NCBI RefSeq assembly: GCF_004359545.1
Contig: NZ_SCWB01000002.1
Coordinates: forward strand, 108,976 to 172,975
Source of the DNA: Macrococcus lamae
Lineage (GTDB): Bacteria > Bacillota > Bacilli > Staphylococcales > Staphylococcaceae
DNA length: 64,000 nucleotides
Direction: 5' to 3'
Both the position numbers and the translations under genes were made by a program. The notes beneath the pieces were generated by a model. The model ran no database searches. It was given only the letters and a program-made list of their open reading frames with translations, and was not told where the DNA came from. Of this stretch, positions 26,151 through 37,487 are shown one piece after another (positions within the stretch are counted from its first letter, which is position 1; every line of letters starts with the position of its first letter).

Positions 26151-26963
26151 TTATTTGATGATATGAGTTAACATTGTTAGAATCCCTTTGCTATAGGTAT
26201 GTTCTGCGACATGTGGATAGAGTTTCTTCGCCTCAGGTGTTGCGTTACTAACTAAATACCCATGTTTAACTGCATTCAGCATTTTAATGTCATTTCCGCT
26301 GTCACCGAACGCAATCGTCTGGGCAGCAGGAACTTTGAATTTTCTGATCAAGTATTTAACGATAGCACCTTTACCGGCGCTGTCTGGGAAAAAGTCGACG
26401 TCATAATGATCAGCTGGGTCTCCGATTAATGGATTGCACTTGCTGATGTTGACGACTAGATGATTCTCGGAAGCTAGTTGTCTGATGCGTTCGAAGTTTG
26501 CAGCGTCTACTTCAGGAATGCTCTCCTTGTAGTAATAGTTACGAGAAAATGGAGCGTTGATAAACGGTTCCTGTATTTTCAGTGGAATGCCTTCGCTTTT
26601 CAGCTGAGTTTCAACGTCAAGAATTGTAGTTTTAGAGAAACCGCGCTTTAGCAGCTCCTGCTCGTAATCTTTGTCATAGATTTCCTTGCCGTCAATATAG
26701 TATCTGAGTTCAGTGCCTGAATTTGAAGAAATAAAATGAGGATAGTAATTAAAATGACCGATATCCAGACAATGTTTTATCATCTCAATTGTACTTGCTG
26801 ACACGATACCGAATAGAATATTGCTATCTTTCGCATGAAGCGCGATATAATCATCCAACTCTTTCACATCTTCTGCATTAGACAGGTCGTGCGCAAAGAA
26901 AGTCTCGTCAAAATCTGAGCAGACGAGCCAGTTGATATTCTCCGGGAAATACATAGGTTTCAT
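26151..26963 (-). CDS. HAD-superfamily hydrolase (Cof/sucrose-phosphatase-like, type IIB)
   Basis: 270 residues. Motif I is CSDFDETFF (nucleophile Asp and general acid Asp) near residue 14, motif II a Ser in GIVSAS, and motif IV GDSGNDIKMLNA near residue 215; the cap inserted between is of the alpha/beta IIB type. It dephosphorylates sugar phosphates or a similar small metabolite. ATG at 26963 follows GGAGG; an upstream in-frame start would add ten residues but places the site inside the gene. Confidence 0.85.
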   Translation of the reverse strand: MKPMYFPENINWLVCSDFDETFFAHDLSNAEDVKELDDYIALHAKDSNILFGIVSASTIEMIKHCLDIGHFNYYPHFISSNSGTELRYYIDGKEIYDKDYEQELLKRGFSKTTILDVETQLKSEGIPLKIQEPFINAPFSRNYYYKESIPEVDAANFERIRQLASENHLVVNISKCNPLIGDPADHYDVDFFPDSAGKGAIVKYLIRKFKVPAAQTIAFGDSGNDIKMLNAVKHGYLVSNATPEAKKLYPHVAEHTYSKGILTMLTHIIK

Positions 26964-27079
26964 AAGGCGTCCTCCTTCATTTGAAATTAGCATAACGGAA
27001 TCGCACGGTTAACTCAAATGAAATCTTCAAATGAGCATGCTATAATAATCAGATGACTAATGAGAATAGGAATGATGAT

Positions 27080-29206
27080 ATGAAATCTGTTGTATTAGCA
27101 GAGAAACCTTCAGTTGCACGGGATATTGCCCGCGTGCTTGGATGTAATCAGAACAAGAATGGTTATATGGAAAGCAGCCGCTATATCGTTACATGGGCGC
27201 TTGGCCATCTTGTGACGAATGCAGATCCTGAACAATATGATATGAAATATAAGGAGTGGAATCTGGACGTTCTGCCAATTTTGCCGAACCACATGAAGAC
27301 AGTTGTGATCAGTAAGACGCGTAAGCAATTCAATACTGTGAAAGCTCAGATAGAACGCGGCGATGTCGGTGAAGTCATTATTGCGACTGATGCCGGACGT
27401 GAAGGAGAACTGGTTGCACGACTCATACTGGAGAAGTGTAAAGGGAATAAACCAGTGAAACGACTGTGGATCAGTTCAGTCACCGATAAAGCGATTAAAG
27501 ACGGCTTCAACAAGTTAAAAGATGGTAAAGCCTATCAAGGATTATATGATGCAGCTATGGCGAGAAGTGAAGCGGACTGGATTGTCGGCATCAATGCGAC
27601 TCGCGCCTTGACGACAAAATACGATGCCCAGCTGTCAACTGGACGGGTCCAGACACCGACACTGCAGATGGTAAGAATGCGCCAGGATGAAATCAATGCC
27701 TTTAAACCTCGTCAATTTTATGGCATAGAAACGGTGATTAAAGGCACGAAGTTTACGTGGCAGGCAGGAGGTCAGATTTTTGATGAAGCAAAAGTCGATC
27801 AGTTGCTCGGTCAGCTGAAGTCAGAGACTGCAAAAGTCGTCTCTGTCGAAACGGTGGAGAAAAAGAAATATCCAGACCTCTTGTATGACTTGACGTCACT
27901 TCAGCAGGATGCCTACAGACGCTATAAATATTCTGCTAAAGAAACGTTAAGTACGATGCAGAACTTATATGAAAGCCATAAGCTTGTCACATACCCGAGA
28001 ACAGATGCGAATTATCTGTCAGAAGACATGGTTCCGACTTTAAAAGATAGAGTCGCAGCACTCGGCGCTACAGAGTACCGTCAGGCAGTCGTCCAGCTGT
28101 TAAAAGCACCGATTAAAGGGAGCAGACATTTTATCAATGATGCTAAAGTGTCTGACCACCATGCGATTGTTCCGACAGAAGTGAGAGCGAATGTCAGCGA
28201 GTTATCTCTTCGTGAGCGGCATATTTATGAGCTGATTGCTGAACGGTTCTTAAGTGTATTGATGAAGCCGTATCGTTATACGGTGCAGACTGTAACCGTA
28301 CAGATTGGCAGCGAAACATTTACGGCGAAACATGAACAGGCGATAGAGCTTGGTTTTAGAGCATTACATGAGTCAATGAGCGAAAAAGCAGCATTGTCAT
28401 TTAACACCGGTGAAACTATTGATTCACTTAAATTGACAAAGACAACTGGAGAAACGACACCACCGCCATATTTCAATGAAGGAACACTGCTGAAAGCGAT
28501 GGAAAATCCATCAGCTGTCTTTAAACTTGATAAAGCGCAGAAAGCGACATTAAAAGAGACAGGTGGCATCGGAACGGTAGCAACGCGGGCAGATATTATC
28601 GAGAAACTCTATCATTTGAACGCTATTGAAAATCGTGACGGAAAACTGCGTGTGACTAATAAAGGAAAGCAATTGCTTGATCTGGCACCGGAAGCATTGA
28701 AATCACCTGACTTAACAGCAGACTGGGAACATAAGCTTACTCAGATTGAGAAGGGCAGTTACCATAAGAAGAATTTTATCGAAGAGATGCGTGAGTTTAC
28801 GAAGGTACTTATCGCTGACATCAAATCCAGCGAGGATAAGTTTAAACATGATAACTTAACGTCAACAGAATGCCCGACATGCGGCAAGTTCATGCTTGAA
28901 ATTAAGACACGTAACGGTAAGATGCTTGTCTGTCAGGATCCAACCTGTAAGACGAAGAAAAATGTTCAGCGTCAGACCAATGCCCGTTGCCCTAACTGTA
29001 AGAAGAAACTGATGCTGCACGGTACAGGAAAAAAAGCAATGTACAGCTGCAGCTGCGGTTTCAGAGAAACACAGGAAGCGATGGACAAACGCTTTAAATC
29101 GACTAAAACAGGTAAAGTGTCAAAAAATGAAATGAAAAAGTACATGAAACAGGACGAACCGGTCAACAATCCTTTTGCCGATGCTTTGAAAGGATTAAAG
29201 TTGTAA
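27080..29206 (+). CDS. topB: DNA topoisomerase III
   Basis: 708 residues, nearly identical in plan to staphylococcal TopB. Toprim domain at 1-140 ([36 protein letters not shown]), active-site Tyr in [12 protein letters not shown] near residue 305, then [13 protein letters not shown] near residue 505. Two C-terminal zinc-ribbon-like segments follow (CPTCGKFM...CQDPTC and CPNCKKK...CSCGF). Type IA enzyme that relaxes and decatenates single-stranded-gapped DNA. An upstream ATG at 27053 would add nine polar residues; ATG 27080 matches the family start. Confidence 0.93.
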   Translation: MKSVVLAEKPSVARDIARVLGCNQNKNGYMESSRYIVTWALGHLVTNADPEQYDMKYKEWNLDVLPILPNHMKTVVISKTRKQFNTVKAQIERGDVGEVIIATDAGREGELVARLILEKCKGNKPVKRLWISSVTDKAIKDGFNKLKDGKAYQGLYDAAMARSEADWIVGINATRALTTKYDAQLSTGRVQTPTLQMVRMRQDEINAFKPRQFYGIETVIKGTKFTWQAGGQIFDEAKVDQLLGQLKSETAKVVSVETVEKKKYPDLLYDLTSLQQDAYRRYKYSAKETLSTMQNLYESHKLVTYPRTDANYLSEDMVPTLKDRVAALGATEYRQAVVQLLKAPIKGSRHFINDAKVSDHHAIVPTEVRANVSELSLRERHIYELIAERFLSVLMKPYRYTVQTVTVQIGSETFTAKHEQAIELGFRALHESMSEKAALSFNTGETIDSLKLTKTTGETTPPPYFNEGTLLKAMENPSAVFKLDKAQKATLKETGGIGTVATRADIIEKLYHLNAIENRDGKLRVTNKGKQLLDLAPEALKSPDLTADWEHKLTQIEKGSYHKKNFIEEMREFTKVLIADIKSSEDKFKHDNLTSTECPTCGKFMLEIKTRNGKMLVCQDPTCKTKKNVQRQTNARCPNCKKKLMLHGTGKKAMYSCSCGFRETQEAMDKRFKSTKTGKVSKNEMKKYMKQDEPVNNPFADALKGLKL

Positions 29207-29211
29207 AGATT

Positions 29212-29255
29212 AATTACGAACAAAATATAAAAATAATTGAAAAATGTTCGATTTT
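29212..29255 (+). promoter_or_regulatory. Inverted PurBox pair (PurR operator) before the purine permease
   Basis: AATTACGAACAAA (29212-29224) and, on the opposite strand, AAAATCGAACATT (29243-29255) each fit the PurBox AWWWCCGAACWWT apart from one C (the first also has A at the last position). They face each other across 18 bp and lie just upstream of the -35 box, as in Bacillus and Staphylococcus PurR targets. Confidence 0.75.
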
Positions 29256-29259
29256 TGCA

Positions 29260-29288
29260 TTGATTTTTGTAAGTTAACGTAATAAGAT
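29260..29288 (+). promoter_or_regulatory. Sigma-A promoter of the purine permease gene
   Basis: -35 TTGATT (29260-29265), 17-bp spacer, -10 TAAGAT (29283-29288), 40 bp before the start codon. Confidence 0.6.
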
Positions 29289-29328
29289 AAACAAGTGCTT
29301 ATTAAATGAACTTACAAAAGGAGATACT

Positions 29329-30666
29329 ATGAAGAACTATTTCAAGTTTGATGAATTAGGAACTAACTATAAACGTGAAATATTGGGCGGGTTAACAACG
29401 TTTTTATCAATGGCTTATATTCTCGCAGTCAATCCGGCGATGCTGTCACTTGCTGGGGTCAAAGGCATTCCGGATGCCATGCGAATGGATGCTGGAGCAG
29501 TGTTTGTCGCGACCATTTTAGCTTCAATCGTCGGCTGTCTGTTCATGGGTCTGATAGCGAATTATCCGATTGCGCTGGCACCAGGTATGGGATTGAACGC
29601 CTTCTTTGCATTCACGGTTGTGCTGACATACGGTATTCCGTGGCAGGTTGGATTGACAGGTGTCCTGTTCTCGGGATTTATTTTCGCACTGCTCACGATG
29701 AGCGGCTGGCGGGAAACGATCATCAACGCCATACCTTTTGAACTGAAGATGGCAGTGTCCGCTGGGATTGGTCTGTTCATTACATTTGTTGGTTTGAAAG
29801 GTGCAGGCATTGTTGCACCGAGCGAAGCAACGTTAGTAACAATCGGCAATATACATGACCCTCACGTATTACTTGCAGTAGCAGGTATTTTGCTGACTAT
29901 TATTTTGATGGCGCGAAAAGTGCCAGGCAGTATTTTTATAGGTATGATGGTCACAGCGATTCTCGGTATGATTTTCGGTCTCATTGATCCACCGAAACAA
30001 ATTGTCGGACAGGTACCGAGCATCGAACCGACATTCGGTAAAGCTTTCGATGCATTTAAAGATCCAGGTCAGTTATTGACGTGGCACTTTATCGCAGTAG
30101 TTCTGACATTCTTGTTCATCGACTTCTTTGATACAGCAGGAACACTAGTAGCAGTTGCCAACCAGGCTGGTCTTGTAAAGGATAACAAACTGCCACGAGC
30201 TGGGCGTTCACTCTTCGCAGATTCATTAGCGACAATGACAGGAGCGATTTTTGGGACATCAACGACGACGTCTTATATCGAGTCATCAGCAGGTGTTGCA
30301 GTAGGCGCTCGTACAGGATTTGCAAGTGTAGTGACAGCAGCATGTTTTGCGCTTGCCTTATTCTTCTCACCATTGATGGCGGTCGTGACAAGTGCAGTTA
30401 CAGCACCAGCGCTTGTTATCGTCGGCGTGCTCATGGTCTCTAATTTAAACAAAATAGAATGGAATCGCTTTGAAATCGCAGTACCTGCGTTCCTAACGAT
30501 GATTATGATGCCGCTCACTTACTCCATCGCAACAGGTATCGCGTGTGGCTTTATCTTCTATCCGATTACGATGATTATGGCTGGTAGAAGAAAAGAGATT
30601 CATCCTATTATGTATGCACTCTTTGTCATCTTCATCTGTTACTTCGCATTTGTGCAGCATAACTAA
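29329..30666 (+). CDS. NCS2-family purine permease (PbuG/PbuO type)
   Basis: 445 residues, about 12-14 membrane segments of the AzgA-like branch of nucleobase/cation symporters. Signatures: REILGGLTTFLSMAYILAVN at the N-terminus, APGMGLNAFFAF near residue 84, IDFFDTAGTLVAVANQAG near residue 265 and TTSYIESSAGVAVGARTGF near residue 325. It takes up guanine/hypoxanthine or adenine. The PurBox pair and promoter upstream fit control by PurR and purine supply. A GGAG site precedes the ATG. Confidence 0.9.
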   Translation: MKNYFKFDELGTNYKREILGGLTTFLSMAYILAVNPAMLSLAGVKGIPDAMRMDAGAVFVATILASIVGCLFMGLIANYPIALAPGMGLNAFFAFTVVLTYGIPWQVGLTGVLFSGFIFALLTMSGWRETIINAIPFELKMAVSAGIGLFITFVGLKGAGIVAPSEATLVTIGNIHDPHVLLAVAGILLTIILMARKVPGSIFIGMMVTAILGMIFGLIDPPKQIVGQVPSIEPTFGKAFDAFKDPGQLLTWHFIAVVLTFLFIDFFDTAGTLVAVANQAGLVKDNKLPRAGRSLFADSLATMTGAIFGTSTTTSYIESSAGVAVGARTGFASVVTAACFALALFFSPLMAVVTSAVTAPALVIVGVLMVSNLNKIEWNRFEIAVPAFLTMIMMPLTYSIATGIACGFIFYPITMIMAGRRKEIHPIMYALFVIFICYFAFVQHN

Positions 30667-30692
30667 TAGTTTTTCTTGTCTTTTGTCGAGAA

Positions 30693-30782
30693 GTGGCGCG
30701 TAAACGTAAAATACGCGCCACAATTCGCGTGGAAAGCCAGCAATTCATCAAGAGTGGCGCGTAAACGCAAAATACGCGCCAC
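30693..30782. repeat. Two near-identical hairpin repeats
   Basis: GTGGCGCGTAAACG and AAAATACGCGCCAC flank one base (T in copy 1 at 30693-30721, C in copy 2 at 30754-30782). Each 29-bp unit is a 10-bp stem (GTGGCGCGTA/TACGCGCCAC) with 9-base loop, 32 bp apart, GC-rich against an AT-rich background. No T-run follows either copy. Confidence 0.9.
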
Positions 30783-30808
30783 ATCACTTTCACACCATTT
30801 CAACCAAA

Positions 30809-30847
30809 TAAAAGCATCGACCGTTGATTAACGATCGATGCTTTTTC
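30809..30847. terminator. Bidirectional terminator
   Basis: AAAGCATCGA and TCGATGCTTT enclose an inner CGTT/AACG pair; T-runs follow on both strands (TTTTTC on plus, TTTTATTT on minus). It serves the purine permease and the convergent small gene. Confidence 0.9.
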
Positions 30848-30853
30848 TAATAA

Positions 30854-31246
30854 TTAACGTCTTCTGTTGACTGTCTTATCTGTATCTCCGCCGTAATAGA
30901 CACGTGTGTTTCCTACATGAGTAGGAGTTGCCATTACTCGGATAACAAATAGAATCATAAATAATGTCATAATCCAGTGACATACCATACCGACAAACGG
31001 AATGAATGCCACCATATTCAATATAATACCAAGGATTGGAATATACATTAAATCCTTCGCGGGACTGTAGCGGTCTGCTGCTAAAATTACAGCCATGATA
31101 ATGTACATAAGTATATTGGAACCAAGCGGTGCCCAACCAAGTGAAACAATATAAGTACCACCTAAGATCGGGATTCCCAAAAATATTTCATTAAGCAATG
31201 TGATAATGCCAAGTATCAGCAGTATGATGCGGATTGGAGCTTTCAT
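30854..31246 (-). CDS. Small membrane protein, unknown function
   Basis: 130 residues with four hydrophobic segments and a polar, basic C-terminus (VYYGGDTDKTVNRRR). GGAGG is correctly spaced (7 bp) to the ATG at 31246 and too close to an ATG two codons earlier. No family recognised. Divergent from the ribosomal operon. Confidence 0.7.
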   Translation of the reverse strand: MKAPIRIILLILGIITLLNEIFLGIPILGGTYIVSLGWAPLGSNILMYIIMAVILAADRYSPAKDLMYIPILGIILNMVAFIPFVGMVCHWIMTLFMILFVIRVMATPTHVGNTRVYYGGDTDKTVNRRR

Positions 31247-31342
31247 TAACATACCTCCATTTTTAATTTCTTCTATTATAATAGAAGTTCTTACTTTAAA
31301 TTTATTATACCACCCCTAATTAAAATTTCTAAATAGTTAGCC

Positions 31343-31371
31343 TTGCACCTTCCATCGTAACCTTATACAAT
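31343..31371 (+). promoter_or_regulatory. Promoter P1 of the S10 operon
   Basis: -35 TTGCAC (31343-31348), 17-bp spacer, -10 TACAAT (31366-31371). Confidence 0.7.
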
Positions 31372-31417
31372 AAAGAAATGTGATTATGAAAAAATATATA
31401 AATTGTAGCGATAAGTG

Positions 31418-31446
31418 TTGATTTATTATGTGAACTCATGTATCAT
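31418..31446 (+). promoter_or_regulatory. Promoter P2 of the S10 operon
   Basis: -35 TTGATT (31418-31423), 17-bp spacer, -10 TATCAT (31441-31446), 75 bp downstream of P1. Confidence 0.65.
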
Positions 31447-31893
<447 letters not shown>

Positions 31894-31918
31894 TTAAAAG
31901 TAGGAGGTGCGACTTTCG

Positions 31919-32581
31919 ATGACCAAAGGAATCTTAGGAAGAAAAGTGGGAATGACTCAAGTATTCGCTGAAAACGGTGAGTTAATTCCAGTAACTGTAG
32001 TAGAAGCAGCACAAAACGTAGTATTACAAAAGAAAACTGAAGAGATTGATGGTTATTCATCAGTTCAAATCGGTTTCGAAGACAAACAAGCATACAAAAA
32101 AGACCGTAAGTCTAATAAATATGCAACTAAGCCAGCTGAAGGCCATGCTAAAAAAGCAGGCACAGCGCCTAAGCGCTTCATTCGTGAATTCAGAAACGTA
32201 GATGCTTCTGAATACGAAGTAGGTCAAGAAGTCACTGTAGATGCATTCCAAGCTGGTGACATCGTTGACGTGACAGGAACTTCAAAAGGTAAAGGTTTCC
32301 AAGGGGCTATCAAACGCCACGGCCAGTCACGTGGACCAATGAGTCACGGTTCTCGTTATCACAGACGCCCAGGTTCAATGGGTATGGCATCTGATGCTTC
32401 TAGAGTATTTAAAGGTAAAGCATTACCAGGTCGTATGGGTGGTAATACTGTTACAATGCAAAACTTAGAAATCGTTAAAGTTGACGTAGAAAACAACGTT
32501 ATCCTTGTTAAAGGTAATGTTCCAGGCGCTAAAAAAGGTTTAGTAAAAATCCAGACTTCAATTAAAAAAGGCAATAAATAA
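31919..32581 (+). CDS. rplC: 50S ribosomal protein L3
   Basis: 220 residues, starting [20 protein letters not shown], with the RNA-binding extended loop [20 protein letters not shown] near residue 135. L3 is an early 23S rRNA assembly protein near the peptidyl transferase centre. The ATG at 31919 follows AGGAGGTG; an in-frame codon 12 bp upstream lies inside that site. Confidence 0.98.
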   Translation: MTKGILGRKVGMTQVFAENGELIPVTVVEAAQNVVLQKKTEEIDGYSSVQIGFEDKQAYKKDRKSNKYATKPAEGHAKKAGTAPKRFIREFRNVDASEYEVGQEVTVDAFQAGDIVDVTGTSKGKGFQGAIKRHGQSRGPMSHGSRYHRRPGSMGMASDASRVFKGKALPGRMGGNTVTMQNLEIVKVDVENNVILVKGNVPGAKKGLVKIQTSIKKGNK

Positions 32582-32613
32582 TTTAGTAATTGCGAAAGGA
32601 GGAAACAAACATA

Positions 32614-33237
32614 ATGGCTAATTATGATGTATTAAAAGTAGATGGATCTAAAGCAGGTTCAATCGAATTGAACGACAATGTATTCGGTATCGAACCTAAT
32701 CAACATGTATTATTCGAAGCAATTAATCTTCAACGTGCTTCATTACGTCAAGGAACTCACGCAGTTAAAAATCGTTCTGCAGTACGCGGCGGTGGACGTA
32801 AACCTTGGAAACAAAAAGGAACAGGCCGTGCGCGTCAAGGTACAATCCGTGCGCCACAATGGCGTGGTGGTGGTATCGTATTCGGACCAACTCCAAGAAG
32901 CTATTCTTACAAAATGCCCAAGAAGATGCGTCGTTTAGCACTTCGTTCAGCATTATCAGCTAAAGTACGCGACAACGAATTTACAGTATTAGATGCTTTG
33001 ACTTTCGAAGCTCCAAAAACTAAAGAATTCAAATCAATGACTGCTACTCTTGAATTACCAAGAAAAGTACTTTTCGTTATCGATGCTGAAGACGTAAATG
33101 TATTATTGTCAGCTCGTAACATCCCTGGTGTAACAGTCGTTACAGCTACTGGCTTAAACGTTCTAGATATCGTTCATGCTAACCAAGTAGTGATGACTCA
33201 AGCAGCAGTTCAAAAAGTAGAGGAGGTGCTTGGTTAA
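32614..33237 (+). CDS. rplD: 50S ribosomal protein L4
   Basis: 207 residues: [18 protein letters not shown], then the exit-tunnel loop [20 protein letters not shown] around residue 65, whose changes give macrolide resistance elsewhere; no such change is obvious here. ATG at 32614 follows AAAGGAGG. Its stop overlaps the next start by one base. Confidence 0.98.
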   Translation: MANYDVLKVDGSKAGSIELNDNVFGIEPNQHVLFEAINLQRASLRQGTHAVKNRSAVRGGGRKPWKQKGTGRARQGTIRAPQWRGGGIVFGPTPRSYSYKMPKKMRRLALRSALSAKVRDNEFTVLDALTFEAPKTKEFKSMTATLELPRKVLFVIDAEDVNVLLSARNIPGVTVVTATGLNVLDIVHANQVVMTQAAVQKVEEVLG

Positions 33238-33515
33238 TGGAAGCTCGCGACGTCATTAAGCGCCCCGTAATCACTGAACGTTCATCTGAGGCTATGGCAG
33301 AAGATAAATACACATTTGATGTAGATACTCGTGCTAACAAAACTCAAGTTAAAATCGCTGTTGAAGAAATCTTCGACGTGAAAGTAGACAAAGTGAACAT
33401 CATGAACTACAAAGCGAAAAAGAAACGTGTTGGCCGTCATAACGGTTACACAAACAAAAGAAGAAAAGCAATCGTAACATTAAAAGAAGGATCATCAATC
33501 GATTTCTTCAACTAA
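33237..33515 (+). CDS. rplW: 50S ribosomal protein L23
   Basis: 92 residues starting [21 protein letters not shown]23 lies at the tunnel exit and docks trigger factor and the signal recognition particle. Starts in the overlap TAATG with rplD, so coupled translation. Confidence 0.98.
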   Translation: MEARDVIKRPVITERSSEAMAEDKYTFDVDTRANKTQVKIAVEEIFDVKVDKVNIMNYKAKKKRVGRHNGYTNKRRKAIVTLKEGSSIDFFN

Positions 33516-33547
33516 AATACATTTTCCATTAAGGAGGAAAAACGACA

Positions 33548-34378
33548 ATGGCAATTAAACATTATAAGCCAATTACAAACGGTCGTCGTAATATGACAAG
33601 TTCAGATTTCGCTGAAATTACGTCAACGTCACCTGAAAAGTCATTACTTGAGCCCCTTCCGAGAAAAGCGGGTCGTAACAACCAAGGTAAATTGACCGTT
33701 CGTCACAGAGGTGGCGGTCATAAACGTCAATACCGTGTAATTGATTTCAAACGTAATAAAGACGGTGTTCCAGGTAAAGTCGCTACTGTTGAGTACGATC
33801 CAAACCGTTCAGCAAACATCGCATTGATTCATTACTTAGATGGTGAGAAACGTTACATCATCGCTCCTAAAGGTTTAGTAGTTGGACAAGAAATTAACAA
33901 CGGACCTGAATCAGATATTAAAGTTGGTAATGCGTTACCACTTCAAAATATCCCGGTCGGTACTGTTATCCATAATATTGAGTTAAAACCAGGCAAAGGC
34001 GGACAATTAGTGCGTTCAGCAGGAACTTCAGCTCAAGTACTTGGTAAAGAAGGTAAATACGTATTAGTTCGTCTGAAATCAGGCGAAGTTCGTATGATTC
34101 TTGCGACTTGTCGCGCTACAATCGGTCAAGTCGGTAATGAGCAGCACGAACTGATCAACATCGGTAAAGCCGGTCGTTCAAGATGGTTAGGTAAACGCCC
34201 TACAGTTCGTGGTTCTGTAATGAACCCTAACGATCACCCACACGGTGGTGGTGAAGGACGTACTTCAATCGGTCGTAAATCACCAATGTCTCCATGGGGT
34301 AAACCAACTCTTGGTAAGAAAACTCGTAAAAAGAAAAATCGTTCTAACAAACTTATCGTTCGTGGACGTAAGAAATAA
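33548..34378 (+). CDS. rplB: 50S ribosomal protein L2
   Basis: 276 residues. The C-terminal [20 protein letters not shown] holds the conserved His needed for peptidyl transferase centre assembly. Separated from rplW by 32 bp with AAGGAGG. A hairpin lies between it and rpsS. Confidence 0.98.
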   Translation: MAIKHYKPITNGRRNMTSSDFAEITSTSPEKSLLEPLPRKAGRNNQGKLTVRHRGGGHKRQYRVIDFKRNKDGVPGKVATVEYDPNRSANIALIHYLDGEKRYIIAPKGLVVGQEINNGPESDIKVGNALPLQNIPVGTVIHNIELKPGKGGQLVRSAGTSAQVLGKEGKYVLVRLKSGEVRMILATCRATIGQVGNEQHELINIGKAGRSRWLGKRPTVRGSVMNPNDHPHGGGEGRTSIGRKSPMSPWGKPTLGKKTRKKKNRSNKLIVRGRKK

Positions 34379-34394
34379 TTATATTAACTTGCAG

Positions 34395-34414
34395 ACTGCG
34401 GCTTAGTCCGCAGT
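34395..34414 (+). other. Intercistronic hairpin between rplB and rpsS
   Basis: ACTGCGG and CCGCAGT form a 7-bp stem with a 6-base loop and no T-run. Probably an mRNA stability or processing element rather than a terminator. Confidence 0.55.
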
Positions 34415-34442
34415 ATACTGCATGAAAGAGGGAGGCGCCATA

Positions 34443-34721
34443 ATGGCTCGTAGTCTTAAAAAAGGACCTTTCGTTGACGATCACTTAATGAAAAAAGTTG
34501 AGGCAATGGAAGAAAGTGGTAAAAAATCAGTAATCAAAACTTGGTCACGTCGCTCTACAGTATTCCCTAACTTCATTGGGCACACTATCGCAGTATACGA
34601 TGGACGCAAACATGTACCTGTATACGTAACTGAAGATATGGTCGGTCACAAATTAGGCGAATTCGCACCTACACGTACTTACAAAGGTCACGGTGCAGAC
34701 GATAAGAAAACAAGACGCTAA
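34443..34721 (+). CDS. rpsS: 30S ribosomal protein S19
   Basis: 92 residues, [20 protein letters not shown]. Forms the S13-S19 pair in the 30S head. The ATG at 34443 follows GGGAGG; an in-frame codon seven residues upstream precedes the site and is not used. Confidence 0.98.
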   Translation: MARSLKKGPFVDDHLMKKVEAMEESGKKSVIKTWSRRSTVFPNFIGHTIAVYDGRKHVPVYVTEDMVGHKLGEFAPTRTYKGHGADDKKTRR

Positions 34722-34745
34722 TTTCATATTTAAGGAGGAGAAACA

Positions 34746-35126
34746 ATGGAAGCAAAAGCGGTTGCAAGAACAATCCGTATCGCACCTCGTAAAGTGAGAT
34801 TAGTATTAGATCTTATTCGAGGTAAAGAAGTTGGCGAAGCAATTGCCATCTTAAAATTAACGAACAAAGCATCTTCACCTGTAGTTGAAAAATTATTAAT
34901 GTCAGCTTTAGCTAACGCTGAGCATAACTATGACATGAACGTTGATACTTTAGTTGTTAAAGAAGCTTATGCTAATGAAGGTCCGACATTGAAACGTTTC
35001 CGTCCACGTGCACAAGGCCGTGCGAGCGCGATCAACAAACGTACAAGTCACATCACTATCGTAGTAGCAGATAAAGAAGCAGCTGTTCAATCAGCACCAG
35101 CTCAAACTGAAGAAGCAACTAACTAA
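34746..35126 (+). CDS. rplV: 50S ribosomal protein L22
   Basis: 126 residues with the usual core ([20 protein letters not shown]) and tunnel beta-hairpin ([21 protein letters not shown]). It ends with an acidic/Ala/Gln tail of roughly 12 residues ([13 protein letters not shown]) beyond the normal 113-117 residue length. Confidence 0.97.
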   Translation: MEAKAVARTIRIAPRKVRLVLDLIRGKEVGEAIAILKLTNKASSPVVEKLLMSALANAEHNYDMNVDTLVVKEAYANEGPTLKRFRPRAQGRASAINKRTSHITIVVADKEAAVQSAPAQTEEATN

Positions 35127-35149
35127 CATTTCATTAAGGAGGGAATACA

Positions 35150-35803
35150 GTGGGTCAAAAAATTAATCCTATCGGTCTTCGTGTCGGTATTATCCGTGAC
35201 TGGGATGCGAAATGGTACGCAGAAAAAGATTTCGCTACTCTATTACACGAAGATTTAAAAATTCGTAAATATATCGCAGAAAACTTAAGAGACGCTTCTG
35301 TTTCTCGTGTAGAAATCGAACGTGCAGCAAATCGCGTTAATATCGCTGTCCACACAGGTAAACCTGGTATGGTAATCGGTAAAGGCGGTTCAGAAATCGA
35401 AAAATTACGTAACAACTTGAATTCATTAACTGGTAAACGTGTTCACATCAACGTGATTGAAATCAAAAAAGTTGATATGGATGCTACTCTAGTAGCGGAA
35501 AACATTGCGCGTCAATTAGAAAACCGTGCGTCATTCCGTCGTGCGCAGAAACAAGCGATCCAACGTGCAATGAAACTTGGAGCTAAAGGTATTAAAACTC
35601 AAGTATCAGGTCGTTTAGGCGGTGCGGACATCGCGCGTGCTGAGCAATATTCAGAAGGAACTGTTCCACTTCATACATTACGTGCTGACATCGACTATGC
35701 ACATGCTGAAGCAGACACAACTTATGGTAAATTAGGTGTGAAAGTATGGATCTATCGTGGAGAAGTTCTTCCTACTAAGAAGTCTAGTGAAGGAGGAAAA
35801 TAA
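35150..35803 (+). CDS. rpsC: 30S ribosomal protein S3
   Basis: 217 residues starting GTG at 35150 after [26 protein letters not shown]. The KH domain [15 protein letters not shown] is near residue 76. S3 lines the mRNA entry channel and has helicase activity with S4. Confidence 0.98.
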   Translation: MGQKINPIGLRVGIIRDWDAKWYAEKDFATLLHEDLKIRKYIAENLRDASVSRVEIERAANRVNIAVHTGKPGMVIGKGGSEIEKLRNNLNSLTGKRVHINVIEIKKVDMDATLVAENIARQLENRASFRRAQKQAIQRAMKLGAKGIKTQVSGRLGGADIARAEQYSEGTVPLHTLRADIDYAHAEADTTYGKLGVKVWIYRGEVLPTKKSSEGGK

Positions 35804-35805
35804 TA

Positions 35806-36240
35806 ATGTTATTACCTAAACGTGTAAAATACCGTCGTCAACATAGACCAAAAACAACAGGTCGTTCAAAAGGCGGAAATGAAGTAACATTTGGTGAATA
35901 TGGTTTACAAGCAACAACTACAGCTTGGATCACATCTCGTCAAATCGAGTCAGCTCGTATTGCGATGACACGTTATATGAAACGTGGCGGGAAAGTTTGG
36001 ATCAAAATCTTCCCACATACGCCATACACTAAAAAACCTTTAGAAGTCCGTATGGGTTCAGGTAAAGGTGCAGTAGAAGGCTGGGTAGCAGTAGTAAAAC
36101 CTGGACGTATCATGTTCGAAATAGCGGGTGTTCCTGAAGAAACAGCTCGTGAAGCATTACGTTTAGCATCTCATAAACTTCCAGTGAAAACGAAGTTTGT
36201 AAAACGTGAAGAATTGGGTGGTGACACAAATGAAAGCTAA
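35806..36240 (+). CDS. rplP: 50S ribosomal protein L16
   Basis: 144 residues, [21 protein letters not shown]16 sits between the A site and the central protuberance. Three bases after rpsC; its 3' end overlaps the rpmC start by 11 bp. Confidence 0.98.
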   Translation: MLLPKRVKYRRQHRPKTTGRSKGGNEVTFGEYGLQATTTAWITSRQIESARIAMTRYMKRGGKVWIKIFPHTPYTKKPLEVRMGSGKGAVEGWVAVVKPGRIMFEIAGVPEETAREALRLASHKLPVKTKFVKREELGGDTNES

Positions 36241-36442
36241 GGAAATTAGAGATTTAACCACTTCTGAAATTGAATCAAAAGTAACAGCGCTTAAAGAGGA
36301 GCTTTTCAACCTACGCTTTCAGTTAGCTACAGGTCAACTTGAAAATACAGCACGTATTCGTGAAGTTAAGAAGTCAATCGCACGAATGAAAACTGTTGTA
36401 CGTGCAAGAGAAATCGAACAACAAAAAACTGAACAAAAATAA
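36230..36442 (+). CDS. rpmC: 50S ribosomal protein L29
   Basis: 70 residues, [20 protein letters not shown], a two-helix hairpin at the tunnel exit. I use ATG 36230 inside the rplP coding end; an in-frame codon at 36206 is not supported by family length. Confidence 0.97.
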   Translation: MKAKEIRDLTTSEIESKVTALKEELFNLRFQLATGQLENTARIREVKKSIARMKTVVRAREIEQQKTEQK

Positions 36443-36464
36443 TTGAAAAGAGGAGGACACTCTA

Positions 36465-36728
36465 GTGAGCGAAAGAAACAACCGTAAAGTTTACACTGGT
36501 AAAGTTGTATCTGACAAAATGGATAAAACAATCACAGTCGTAGTTGAAACTTACAAAACACATTCTTTATATGGCAAACGTATCAAGTATACAAAAAAAT
36601 ATAAAGCACATGATGAAAACAATACAGCTAAATTGGGCGATATCGTAAGAATTATGGAAACACGTCCTTTATCAGCTACAAAACGCTTCCGTTTAGTTGA
36701 AGTAGTAGAAGAATCAATCATCATTTAA
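36465..36728 (+). CDS. rpsQ: 30S ribosomal protein S17
   Basis: 87 residues from a GTG start after [28 protein letters not shown]-fold protein binding helix 11 of 16S rRNA. Confidence 0.98.
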   Translation: MSERNNRKVYTGKVVSDKMDKTITVVVETYKTHSLYGKRIKYTKKYKAHDENNTAKLGDIVRIMETRPLSATKRFRLVEVVEESIII

Positions 36729-36751
36729 TTAATCATAGATAAAGGAGGTAA

Positions 36752-37126
<375 letters not shown>

Positions 37127-37157
37127 TAATCATAAAAATAGAGGAGGTGTCTACGAC

Positions 37158-37463
37158 ATGCATGTAAAAAAAGGCGACAAAGTTATCGTTATCACAGGTA
37201 AAGATAAAGGTAAAACAGGAACAGTGATTGAAGCACTTCCTAAAAAAGATCGCGTAATTGTTGAAGGTGTTAACATTATCAAAAAACATCAGAAACCATC
37301 ACAGATGAATCCTGAAGGTGGAATTCTTGAAAGAGAAGCTGCGATTCACGTATCAAATGTTATGTTACTAGATCCTAAAACAAACAAACCAACACGCGTC
37401 GGCTATAAAGTAGAAGACGGTAAAAAAGTACGTGTGGCTAAAAAGTCTGGAGAAATCATTTAA
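37158..37463 (+). CDS. rplX: 50S ribosomal protein L24
   Basis: 101 residues with the KOW motif [19 protein letters not shown] at the N-terminus. Assembly initiator of the large subunit. GAGGAGGTG site. Confidence 0.98.
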   Translation: MHVKKGDKVIVITGKDKGKTGTVIEALPKKDRVIVEGVNIIKKHQKPSQMNPEGGILEREAAIHVSNVMLLDPKTNKPTRVGYKVEDGKKVRVAKKSGEII

Positions 37464-37487
37464 TAATCTTGGAAGGAGGTTCTCACT

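Noticed and set aside
30693..30782. CRISPR or tandem terminators
   Set aside because: Only two units, no T-runs, and a clear separate terminator follows.
34746..35126. Frameshift explaining the longer L22 C-terminus
   Set aside because: The extension is in frame, ends cleanly before the rpsC site and is acidic and soluble; treated as natural length variation.
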